Source of the DNA: an uncultured Saprospiraceae bacterium
GTDB lineage: Bacteria > Bacteroidota > Bacteroidia > Chitinophagales > Saprospiraceae
Direction: 5' to 3'
Assembly (NCBI GenBank): GCA_937924145.1
Contig: CALDTJ010000258.1
Location: 1-39,924 of the forward strand
Length of the DNA stretch: 39,924 nucleotides
Below the pieces are notes generated by a model. That model had not been told where the DNA came from. It ran no database searches and saw only the letters and a list, made by a program, of their open reading frames with translations. Below are positions 1 to 8,659 of this stretch, piece after piece (within the stretch, counting starts at the first letter, position 1; each line of letters begins with the position of its first letter). The position numbers and the translations under genes are program-made.

Positions 1-37
1 CAACTTTCTAAGTTGTAAAATCTAATACTACTGCTAT

Positions 38-289
38 ATTTCAAAAGTTTTAATTGAAAACCACGAAGTGGTTGAATTCGAATAGCCCCGAATGAAATTC
101 GGGGGTGAATTGAACAAGCAATTTGCCACAACCACGAAGTGATTGAACTTAACTCACTCATATTCAACCACTTCGTGGTTGTGGGAGAGAGGGAATTATT
201 TACTGTCCCCGAATTTTATTCGGGGCTATTCATGTTTAACCACTTCGTGGTTTATGCGACAAATTGTTACTTATAACTTTTGAAACAAA
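38..289. repeat. Nested inverted-repeat (MITE/REP-like) element
   Basis: tttcaaaagtt (about 39-50) vs aacttttgaaa (about 277-287); aaaccacgaagtggttgaattcgaatagcccc (58-89) vs ggggctattcatgtttaaccacttcgtggttt (about 222-253); inner ccacaaccacgaagtgattgaa vs ttcaaccacttcgtggttgtgg (about 126-184); two CCCCGAAT..ATTCGGGG hairpins. Confidence 0.8.
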
Positions 290-327
290 GTATTACCAAA
301 CTATAAAATAAATTTCAACAATATAAA

Positions 328-1545
328 ATGGCTAAAGCACCACTAAACATCGTATGTATTTCTCGCTTTTTCAAAGGAGAAGAATTCATCAAAACCGCTC
401 ACGCAGAAGGAAATAACGTCTACTTATTGACATCCAGTAAATTGAAAGATGAAAATTGGCCTTGGGAGTCGATTACAGAGGCATTCTATATGGATGAAGA
501 CGAGCGAGAACGGTGGAATATGGAACACGTCGAAAATGGATTAGCCTATAAAATGAAATCTATAAAGTTCGATTTATTTGTCGCTTTGGATGATTTTGAT
601 GTAGAAAAAGTAGCGCATTTAAGAGAACATTTCCGAATTCCGGGCATGGGTGAAACGACTTCTCGATATTTTAGAGATAAGTTAGCCATGCGAGTAAAAG
701 CACAATTAGAAGGCATCCCCATTCCAGAATTTACGGGCCTTTTTAACGATGATGAAATTCACCGTTACACCTTAACCGTACCTGCACCGTGGATCATCAA
801 ACCTCGATCTGCTGCCTCTGCGATGGGCATGAAGAAATTGCATACGACAGCCGAGTTGTGGAGGCATTTAGAAGTGCTAGGAGATCAACGACACCATTAT
901 CTATTGGAGCGATTTGCCCCAGGAGATGTATTTCATGTAGACAGTTTGTGCATGGATAAGAAGGTGATTTTTGCTAGAGTGAGTCAATATTTAGATACAC
1001 CTTTTGATGTGGCACATGGTGGTGGTATTTTCCGTACTCAAACCCTGCCTTATGGCTCCGAGGACGAAAAAGCCTTGCTTAAACTCAATAAGCAATTGAT
1101 GAAGGCTTTTAATATGGATTATAGTGCTACTCACACGGAATTTATCAAAGGAAAAGTGGATGGGAAGTATTATTTCCTAGAAACAGCGTCTAGAGTAGGA
1201 GGGGCGAATATTGCAGAAATGGTAGAGGCCTCTTCTGGCATTAACCTATGGAGCGAATGGGCTAGATTAGAAATTGCCAAAGCCAATGATACAAAATATA
1301 AATTACCAAAAGTAGCGAAAAAGCACGCTGGTATCATCGTGTCTTTGAGTCGCTACGAACACCCTGATACTAGTTCGTTTACGGATGAAGAAATCTGTTG
1401 GCGGATGGATAAGAAGTGGCACATTGGTTTGATCTTGCAATCAGCTACCTCTCATGATAAGGTTAGGGAGTTATTGGATCGGTATACAGAGCGGGTGGCT
1501 AGTGAATTTCATGCTAGTTTACCTCCTGAGGCTCCTCCTGTTTAG
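328..1545 (+). CDS. ATP-grasp domain-containing protein
   Basis: ORF 405 aa; ATP-grasp-like segments (APWIIKPRSAASAMGMKKL, YLLERFAPGDVFHVDS, FLETASRVGGANIAEMVE). Confidence 0.85.
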   Translation: MAKAPLNIVCISRFFKGEEFIKTAHAEGNNVYLLTSSKLKDENWPWESITEAFYMDEDERERWNMEHVENGLAYKMKSIKFDLFVALDDFDVEKVAHLREHFRIPGMGETTSRYFRDKLAMRVKAQLEGIPIPEFTGLFNDDEIHRYTLTVPAPWIIKPRSAASAMGMKKLHTTAELWRHLEVLGDQRHHYLLERFAPGDVFHVDSLCMDKKVIFARVSQYLDTPFDVAHGGGIFRTQTLPYGSEDEKALLKLNKQLMKAFNMDYSATHTEFIKGKVDGKYYFLETASRVGGANIAEMVEASSGINLWSEWARLEIAKANDTKYKLPKVAKKHAGIIVSLSRYEHPDTSSFTDEEICWRMDKKWHIGLILQSATSHDKVRELLDRYTERVASEFHASLPPEAPPV

Positions 1546-1556
1546 GACTTATTTTG

Positions 1557-1737
1557 TAGGATTGGATCACATGAGCAAACGAAGTTTGTGAACCGCTTGC
1601 GGATGGGAAGGCAACGGATCTGAACGGTTTCTGTATTAGATGTGTTCTAGGTCGTGTTCGTGTAATAGGTGAACACGACCTAGAACACGTTTAGCAAAGA
1701 AACCGTCTAAATCCGTCTGATCCGTGATCCAATCCTA
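1557..1737. repeat. Long inverted-repeat element between convergent genes, probable bidirectional terminator/MITE
   Basis: taggattggatcac (1557-1570) vs gtgatccaatccta (1724-1737); perfect 18-bp inner stem gtgttctaggtcgtgttc (1642-1659) / gaacacgacctagaacac (1671-1688). Confidence 0.85.
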
Positions 1738-1748
1738 TCTAAAAAGGA

Positions 1749-3182
1749 TTAACCAATCAACTTACGCATATAAGCCACCAATAACCGCACTCCATAACCA
1801 GTTCCACCCTTCATCCGACTATATTCCGAATCACCAAAAGCCACACCAGCAATATCCAAGTGCGCCCAATTAGGATGATCCTTAATAAAGAACTCTAAAA
1901 ACTTACCAGCGAAAATAGCTCCTGCAAGCGGTCTACCACTAAAGTTTTTGACATCTGCAATATCCGAATGTAAGTCGGTGCCATACTCATCCCACATTGG
2001 CAGTGGCCAAAGACGCTCATGGGTCATTTTTCCAACCTCCATTAAATCGGCAGCCAAAGTCTCATTTTGGGTAAATAAGCCTGCGGCGGCATAGCCAAAA
2101 GTCCTAACCGTACTACCTGTCAATGTTGCCAAATCTAATACAATATCAGGTTGATAATTTTTTTGAATATAGGCGAGTCCATCTGCTAAAATCAACCGAC
2201 CTTCTGCATCTGTATCAATGATTTCAATGGTTTTTCCAGAATAGGAATTGATTACATCTCCTGGTTTAACACTACGTTCATCGACGGCATTTTCTGCGGA
2301 AGGGATGATGCCTACTAAATGTATATTCAATTCCAATTTGGCAGCTAATTCTATCGCACCGATGATGGCGGCAGCACCGCCCATATCACTTTTCATGTAG
2401 TGCATATTCATAGAACCCTTGATAGATAAACCTCCAGTGTCAAAGGTGATTCCTTTGCCAACCAATCCTAAAGTGGGTGTTTTTTTATTGACACCTTTAG
2501 GTTTATATTCCATTTTTATTAAAACAGACTCGTGTTGACTACCATTACCTACTGCTAAAACAGCATGTAAGCCTTCTTTTTTTAGTTCTTTTTCTCCTAG
2601 TACGTTAACCTTATAACCATATTTTTTACCAGATTGTACGGCGTAATTGGCAATAAATCTAGGTATTTTTTCATTACCTGGGCTATTGACCAATCGAATC
2701 ATTTCTAGCTGGGTCTCACCAGTTAATGTCCCCTCGTTTCCTAAAGTCTTTGCTTTTTTATCGGCATGGATGAGTTTTACGGTAATTGCCTTAAGAGCTT
2801 TCTGGTCAGCTTTAAATGCGCCAATTTGGTAAGTGGATAATTGTAGACCTAAAGCTGCATGATAAGCGTAATCTACTGGTAATTCCGATAAATCAACTAC
2901 CACATTTTTTGCCCAATTTTTCTGCTGCTTAAATGCTAAACTTCGGAAGGCATCCGAACTTTTAGCCATTTCGGCTGTTGTCCCTAACCCAAGTAAATAG
3001 ACTTTTAGAGACTTAGTTGGGTGATAGAGTACGACAGATTCTTTGAAGTTTCCTTCAAAGTCTATGGGGCTATTGATACCTGAAAGTTCGGCTATTTTTT
3101 TAGTATTGATAACACCTTTTTGGAAAGGTAGAATAAGGGTCGCTATGGTTGTCGGTAATTTAGTAGCGCAGGTGATTTTCAT
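1749..3182 (-). CDS. M17 family leucyl aminopeptidase
   Basis: M17 motifs: VGKGITFDTGGLSIK, MKSDMGGAAA, NTDAEGRL-like IDTDAEGRLILADGLAY, DLATLTGS. Confidence 0.95.
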   Translation of the reverse strand: MKITCATKLPTTIATLILPFQKGVINTKKIAELSGINSPIDFEGNFKESVVLYHPTKSLKVYLLGLGTTAEMAKSSDAFRSLAFKQQKNWAKNVVVDLSELPVDYAYHAALGLQLSTYQIGAFKADQKALKAITVKLIHADKKAKTLGNEGTLTGETQLEMIRLVNSPGNEKIPRFIANYAVQSGKKYGYKVNVLGEKELKKEGLHAVLAVGNGSQHESVLIKMEYKPKGVNKKTPTLGLVGKGITFDTGGLSIKGSMNMHYMKSDMGGAAAIIGAIELAAKLELNIHLVGIIPSAENAVDERSVKPGDVINSYSGKTIEIIDTDAEGRLILADGLAYIQKNYQPDIVLDLATLTGSTVRTFGYAAAGLFTQNETLAADLMEVGKMTHERLWPLPMWDEYGTDLHSDIADVKNFSGRPLAGAIFAGKFLEFFIKDHPNWAHLDIAGVAFGDSEYSRMKGGTGYGVRLLVAYMRKLIG

Positions 3183-3735
3183 TAAAATGAGTTTTATTAT
3201 TTTTTATGGTTACTTAGCTAGAAATTTTTTCGCAAAATTAGTTCTTATTTAGATTAATTGAGCGATAAAACTATCGCCGTTTAGCAGACTATAAACGAAT
3301 GAAATCGACAGAAGGGTTTTAGAAAGTTGTACTTTTGAATTTTTGAGCAAATAATTCCATATTCATTTAAAATGTTGCCCTTTCTTTGTTATCGAGTATC
3401 AGTGATTTGTTTAAGAAAGGGTTTCAATAACATCAATAACAGCCATTTTCGCTTTTAAGTTAATGAATACAACTTTTGAAAGTTTATTACTTTTTTAGCA
3501 TTCTTTATTAGACGTTCTTTTCTTTTTTCCATTGATGAAAAAAGAAACAAAAAAATCTAGTTGTATTCAACTGCTCCGCAGAATCGCTCTTTTGCCACTG
3601 GCAAAAGCCTACTCGACCAAATTAAACGTGTACCTAGGCTGCTTTTCGAACTCAGAGTAGTTCAGAGGGTAATTATTTATCTTTTGATATAGAAATCTTT
3701 TCTTAAGCGAAAATAGCTGCATAAATAAGCAGTAT

Positions 3736-5271
3736 ATGCAGTCATGCGCAATATGTAAAAATAGCCAAAATCCCCTAGTTCATCATTTCGAAGGGAGGCA
3801 GAATCAACCACTTTTGGAGATTCTGCAAGAACGGATACCTATCTGGGATAAAGGAGTAGGAGTCTGTACCGAATGTTTAGACGGAATACACCAAGAATTG
3901 CTCAGTAATTTATTGGATGTACAGAATTATTCCTATGGTGGTATTCAAGTATTACCCACTCCAATTCGATTGAATGTTAATCCGAAATATACAGGGAGAG
4001 GCGTAACTATCTGCCTGATAGACAGTGGGTTTTATCCGCATCCAGATTTGGTTACGCCAAAGAATCGCATCAAAAAGATGTTGGATATTACCAATGAAAA
4101 TAGACCAGCAGACTATTTCGAACAACCACATAATGTCTCTTGGCATGGAACTATGACTTCAGTGGTTTGTGCAGGAAATGGATATTTATCCAATGGACTT
4201 TATAAAGGAATTGCCAGTGATGCAGAGCTAGTTTTACTAAAAGTGGCTAATGACAAAGGAAGTATCCCTGGGGAAATGATTGCCAAGGCGTTATTATGGG
4301 TCTGTGACCATCACGAAGAATATGACATCCGAATTGTCAATCTGTCGGTAGCAGACGACTATGATATTTCTTTTCACGAAAGTGAGGTCAATAAAGCCAT
4401 TAAAATCCTTACGGAAAAAGGCGTAATCGTCGTTGCAGCAGTTGGAAACGACCCGAATGCACGAATTATTCCCCCAGCCAATGCACCCGAAGTGATTGCG
4501 GTAGGTGGCTTAAATGACCAGAATTCAATCGAGCCGATGCAGCAAATTTTGTATCATTCTAGTTACGGATGGACGATTGACGGACTTCTCAAACCTGAAT
4601 TGATTGCGCCTGCGATTTGGTTAGCAGCGCCGATTTTACCTAAAACGGATACTTATAAAGAGGCAGATGATCTATTTGATCGATTTTATAAATCATTTGG
4701 TGTAGAAAAAGACAATATTCTGCGGGAGATCAGAAATCGAAAGTTGATCTCTGAGCATTATCTACATGCCGATGGGACTTCTTTTGCTGCACCAATCGTT
4801 TGTTCGGTGATTGCCCAAATGTTGGAGGCCAACCCTAATTTGACCTTAGAAATCATTCGAGAAAACTTATTGACTACCGCGCAACCTTTGCCTTACGAGG
4901 ATCGAAAACGGCAGGGCTATGGAGTGATTCAACCTGCCAACGCAGTTGCCAAAGCCAGTCAAGAGACGCATTATAATTGGATTAAGTTTAGTCCAGTCAT
5001 CGACCATGCCGCACAAACGATTAGCTTTCATTTTCATTATCATGATGCCCATAATATTCATGTGAGTGGTGATTTTGTGAATTGGTCAGCGAATGCCTTA
5101 CCGATGGTACAGAAAGAAGAGGGGATTTGGGAATTGACTATACCATTATTTTCGGAAGGTCATTATCAGTATAAATTTGTGATAGACGGTTGGATTTGGA
5201 AAAGTGATCCAATGAATTTTTATCGAATTCCTGATGGGTTTAATGGGTTTAATAGCCGCTTTTTTGTTTAG
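3736..5271 (+). CDS. S8 family (subtilisin-like) serine peptidase with N-terminal Cys-rich module and C-terminal AMPK-beta/CBM48-like domain
   Basis: Catalytic Asp (ICLIDSGFYPHPDL), His (SWHGTMTSVVCAG), Ser (DGTSFAAPIV); N-term CAICKNS...CTEC; C-term NIHVSGDFVNWSANALPMVQKEEGIWELTIPLFSEGHYQYKFVIDGWIWKSDPMN. Confidence 0.9.
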   Translation: MQSCAICKNSQNPLVHHFEGRQNQPLLEILQERIPIWDKGVGVCTECLDGIHQELLSNLLDVQNYSYGGIQVLPTPIRLNVNPKYTGRGVTICLIDSGFYPHPDLVTPKNRIKKMLDITNENRPADYFEQPHNVSWHGTMTSVVCAGNGYLSNGLYKGIASDAELVLLKVANDKGSIPGEMIAKALLWVCDHHEEYDIRIVNLSVADDYDISFHESEVNKAIKILTEKGVIVVAAVGNDPNARIIPPANAPEVIAVGGLNDQNSIEPMQQILYHSSYGWTIDGLLKPELIAPAIWLAAPILPKTDTYKEADDLFDRFYKSFGVEKDNILREIRNRKLISEHYLHADGTSFAAPIVCSVIAQMLEANPNLTLEIIRENLLTTAQPLPYEDRKRQGYGVIQPANAVAKASQETHYNWIKFSPVIDHAAQTISFHFHYHDAHNIHVSGDFVNWSANALPMVQKEEGIWELTIPLFSEGHYQYKFVIDGWIWKSDPMNFYRIPDGFNGFNSRFFV

Positions 5272-5585
5272 GTAAGTAACGAGCAAATAATAAATAGTGC
5301 ATTTGGAGCTAGAGATTTTGTCCTAGAACTAGGCATTTTTTTTTGGAATAGCACCGCTATTACAAACAAAAATAACGAAGTTATAGGGCAAAAGATCAGT
5401 TCTTAAATGCATTAGTTATTGTTTACTTGTTACTAAGTGAAGTGCTGGAAGGACTACTCATCGGCATGAAAAGATACAGCTTTTGCACTATAAGTAGAAA
5501 ATAATAAAGAATCTCTGAAAATTTAGAACAATTACGTTTTGTTTAACGTTTAGTAATAAATAGTTAAACAAAATAAATTTTCAAG

Positions 5586-6119
5586 ATGACCAGAGCGACT
5601 TTCTATTCCCAATTTGATCCGATGTCCACTGTTTTAAAAAGTTTTGCTTACAACTTAACTAAAAACATGGATGATGCTAGAGATTTATACCAAGAAACAG
5701 CTTTCAGAGCTTTTTCTAATCGAGAGAAATATAAGCAAGGGACAAATCTGAAAGCATGGTTAATGACGATTATGAGAAATATTTTCATTAATAACTATAG
5801 AAAAAAGAAAAAGCAGAACACGATCTTAGATAGTACAGACAATAACTATTATATTAATTCTGGAAAGCATACCTCAAGAAATGAGGGAGAAGGAAATATA
5901 ATGCTAGAAGAGTTGAAAGGAATGATTGCAGAACTAGAGGAGGAGTTGAAAATTCCTTTTTTGATGCATTACCAAGGATTCAAATATCAAGAAATAGCCG
6001 ATAAATTTGAATTGCCATTAGGAACGGTAAAAAGTAGAATTTTCTTTGCTAGAGCTGCTTTGAAAGATAAGATTAATAAGCGTTATAATGCACAAAGTAG
6101 CTATGCAGTTGCCAGTTAA
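5586..6119 (+). CDS. RNA polymerase sigma-70 factor, ECF subfamily
   Basis: Sigma70 region 2 (DARDLYQETAFRAF, NLKAWLMTIMRNIFINNYRK) and region 4 (YQEIADKFELPLGTVKSRIFFAR). Confidence 0.95.
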   Translation: MTRATFYSQFDPMSTVLKSFAYNLTKNMDDARDLYQETAFRAFSNREKYKQGTNLKAWLMTIMRNIFINNYRKKKKQNTILDSTDNNYYINSGKHTSRNEGEGNIMLEELKGMIAELEEELKIPFLMHYQGFKYQEIADKFELPLGTVKSRIFFARAALKDKINKRYNAQSSYAVAS

Positions 6120-6147
6120 ATAAACTAGAATCAGTATTTGTTTGACG

Positions 6148-6190
6148 AAATAGAAAAAAGCCAGATTCCCTTAGGAGTTTGGCTTTTTTC
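6148..6190. terminator. Bidirectional Rho-independent terminator between convergent sigma factor and otsAB
   Basis: gaaaaaagccagattcccttaggagtttggcttttttc: A-run/stem/T-run hairpin. Confidence 0.8.
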
Positions 6191-6256
6191 GTAGTCATAT
6201 AAGAGTGTCACTTCCAAGTGCAGCTATGATTTTCAAAATAAATTATTTGAAATTAA

Positions 6257-8440
6257 TTAGCTTTCACTCAAAAACAATTCTAATAGACTTCGAACGTGAT
6301 CTACCGACCCAATATTATACCGAGCCTCTGATTGGACATCACCCACTTTCACCGTAAAAGCAGCTTTAGGCAAAGCTTTGAAAGTATCTTCATCGGTATG
6401 ATCGTCGCCGATAGCGAAGATGAAGTCCCACTCTTTAGCACTACTCCAACCAAGGGTTGCTTGTCCTTTACTAACCCCTGCATTTTTAATCTCAATGACC
6501 TTATTGCCTTCCAAAACTTGAAGGTCTAAATTACTGGTCAAATAGGCCAAAACATCTCTAAATTCTCGGATTCTTTTAGCTCCTAATTCTTTATCAATGC
6601 GTCGATAATGCCATGCTAGGGAGTAATCTTTTTCTTCAATAAAAGAACCTGGTGTTCGCTCTACCATGCTTTCTAAAACAGATTGTACATCGGGTTTCCA
6701 TTCATTTCTAAGTCCTGGATTTTTGACCCATTTTTTGCCTTTTTTAGTCCAAACACCATGTTCTGCGGCAAATTCTAAAGGTAAGTGTCCTAGCCATCTA
6801 CCAATAGTTTCCCTATCTCTTCCCGTATTTATGACTACTTTATTTCGTTTGTCAGCACATAATCGCTCCAAAATAGACAATAATTTGGCATCAGGCACAA
6901 CTGCTTGTGGGTCATTTTGAAATGACATCAGCGTTCCGTCATAATCTAATATGAGCAATCGTTGGCTACTGTTTTTATAAGCTTGGATCAGGTCTGATGC
7001 CGTTTCACTATTTAATAATTGCACCTCGCTATTTTCTTGTTCTTTATTTAAATCCATAAGACTTTTGATAAAATTTTCTGCCCAATTTTTAACGTTGTAT
7101 TTTTTTAGCCCATCTTGCATTTTCTTTAAACGCCAACGTTGTTCGGAGGCATTCATTTCGATGGCAGCTTTCAGGGTTTCTACAATGTCTGCACTATCGT
7201 GTGGATTGACGATTAGTGCCTCCGTCAGTTCATTAGCTGCACCAGCCATTTCACTGAGGATCAAGACGCCTTTTTCACTTTCTTCCTTGCTTGCGATATA
7301 TTCTTTGGCGACTAAATTCATTCCATCTCGCAATGGCGTAATCATCGCAATTTGAGAAACTTTGTAGAGTGTAGACAATACTTTAAAAGGTAAAGACCTA
7401 TAAAAATATTGGATAGGAGACCAATCATAAGACCCATACAAACCATTGATACGTCCGACCAAAGAGTCCACTTCTGCCTTCAATTCTTGGTACTGATCCA
7501 CATTGGAACGAGAAGGAACGACGACTAAGAGTAGCGTTACTTTTTCTATATACTCAGGGTAAGTTTCTAAGAAATTTTCGAATGCTCGGATTCGCTGAGG
7601 AATTCCTTTGGTATAGTCTAATCGGTCAATGGATAAAACGATGGTCTTTTTTCGAGCCATTCGTTCGATCTTGAATGCCTCATCTCTAGGATCTAGCGTA
7701 ACTTCATGTTTAGCATATTTCCAGTAATCAATTCCCATTGGAAATACATCGACATTGACTAATCTATTATTGACGACCATGTTGCCAAAATTATGTTCCA
7801 TACCTGAGATCCGATAAGCAGCACTCAAGAAGTGACGCATATAGTTATAGGTGTGAAACCCAATTTGGTCAGAGCCTAAGACTCCATCTAGCAATTTTTT
7901 ACGCCAAGGTAAGACCCGAAATATTTCGTAAGAAGGAAAAGGAATATGTAAGAAAAAACCAATGCTAGCAGAGGGGAAAGACGCCCGAATCATAGCAGGT
8001 AAGAGCATCAGTTGATAGTCATGCACCCAGATCAAATCACCTTCTTGGTAATTTTCTTCCACTGCTTTCAAGAATAGTTTATTCACTTTCTGGTAAGCCT
8101 CCCAATAGCTATCGTTATTATATGTGGTGTACTGTGTAAAATAGTGAAAATGTGGCCAAATCACTTTATTACTAAAGCCCTCATAAAAACATTCGATGTC
8201 TTCTGGTGTCAAAAAGACAGGAACCAAGCCATCTTTTTTGAGGTCATTTTCAATAGCAGATCGTTCCCAATCGTTCTCAATTGCCTTTCCAGGCCAACCA
8301 ATCCAAAGTTTTTCTAAGGACTCATCCAAGGAACTTAGGCCCGTTGCTAGTCCACCTGCACTTGGATGGTACATCAATTCGCCTTTCTTTTTATCAATGG
8401 TAATTGGCAAACGGTTCGATATGATAATGAGTCTTGGCAT
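6257..8440 (-). CDS. Bifunctional trehalose-6-phosphate synthase / trehalose-phosphatase (OtsA-OtsB fusion)
   Basis: GT20 motifs (SNRLPITI, DLIWVHDYQLMLLPAMIR, SIDRLDYTKGIPQRIRAFE, LRDGMNLVAKEYIA) followed by HAD TPP domain (LILDYDGTLMSF, AIGDDHTDEDTF). Confidence 0.96.
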   Translation of the reverse strand: MPRLIIISNRLPITIDKKKGELMYHPSAGGLATGLSSLDESLEKLWIGWPGKAIENDWERSAIENDLKKDGLVPVFLTPEDIECFYEGFSNKVIWPHFHYFTQYTTYNNDSYWEAYQKVNKLFLKAVEENYQEGDLIWVHDYQLMLLPAMIRASFPSASIGFFLHIPFPSYEIFRVLPWRKKLLDGVLGSDQIGFHTYNYMRHFLSAAYRISGMEHNFGNMVVNNRLVNVDVFPMGIDYWKYAKHEVTLDPRDEAFKIERMARKKTIVLSIDRLDYTKGIPQRIRAFENFLETYPEYIEKVTLLLVVVPSRSNVDQYQELKAEVDSLVGRINGLYGSYDWSPIQYFYRSLPFKVLSTLYKVSQIAMITPLRDGMNLVAKEYIASKEESEKGVLILSEMAGAANELTEALIVNPHDSADIVETLKAAIEMNASEQRWRLKKMQDGLKKYNVKNWAENFIKSLMDLNKEQENSEVQLLNSETASDLIQAYKNSSQRLLILDYDGTLMSFQNDPQAVVPDAKLLSILERLCADKRNKVVINTGRDRETIGRWLGHLPLEFAAEHGVWTKKGKKWVKNPGLRNEWKPDVQSVLESMVERTPGSFIEEKDYSLAWHYRRIDKELGAKRIREFRDVLAYLTSNLDLQVLEGNKVIEIKNAGVSKGQATLGWSSAKEWDFIFAIGDDHTDEDTFKALPKAAFTVKVGDVQSEARYNIGSVDHVRSLLELFLSES

Positions 8441-8538
8441 AGTACTGGCGACTTCAGTCGCCCTTTTGATAAGTACAAGCGACTTCAGTCGCCCTTTTTA
8501 TATTAATTATTTCTCTGGCGACTGAAGTCGCGGGTACT
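8441..8538. repeat. Array of three gcgacttcagtcgcc palindromes (two direct, one inverted) adjoining the otsAB start codon
   Basis: agtactggcgacttcagtcgccctttt (8441-), agtacaagcgacttcagtcgccctttt (8472-), ggcgactgaagtcgcgggtact (8517-). Confidence 0.85.
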
Positions 8539-8659
8539 GGAGCGCAAATTAACCTTTATAACTTTTAATTGCCTGATTTACCGTCAAAAAATTGGAAAAG
8601 CTATTTAGATTTTCTAGTTTTCGGTATTAAATTTTGTGACAAGCCAGTATTGACAAACT

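Noticed and set aside
2647-3252. Plus-strand ORFs of 61 and 69 aa over the aminopeptidase
   Set aside because: Antisense shadow ORFs inside or overlapping a strongly supported M17 gene; no recognisable domains.
6332-8525. Four plus-strand ORFs (65-109 aa) opposite otsAB
   Set aside because: Complement-strand artefacts of a well-conserved coding region.
8441-8538. Could the three gcgacttcagtcgcc repeats be a mini-CRISPR?
   Set aside because: Units are palindromic, orientation changes, spacers are unequal and short, no cas genes in the window.
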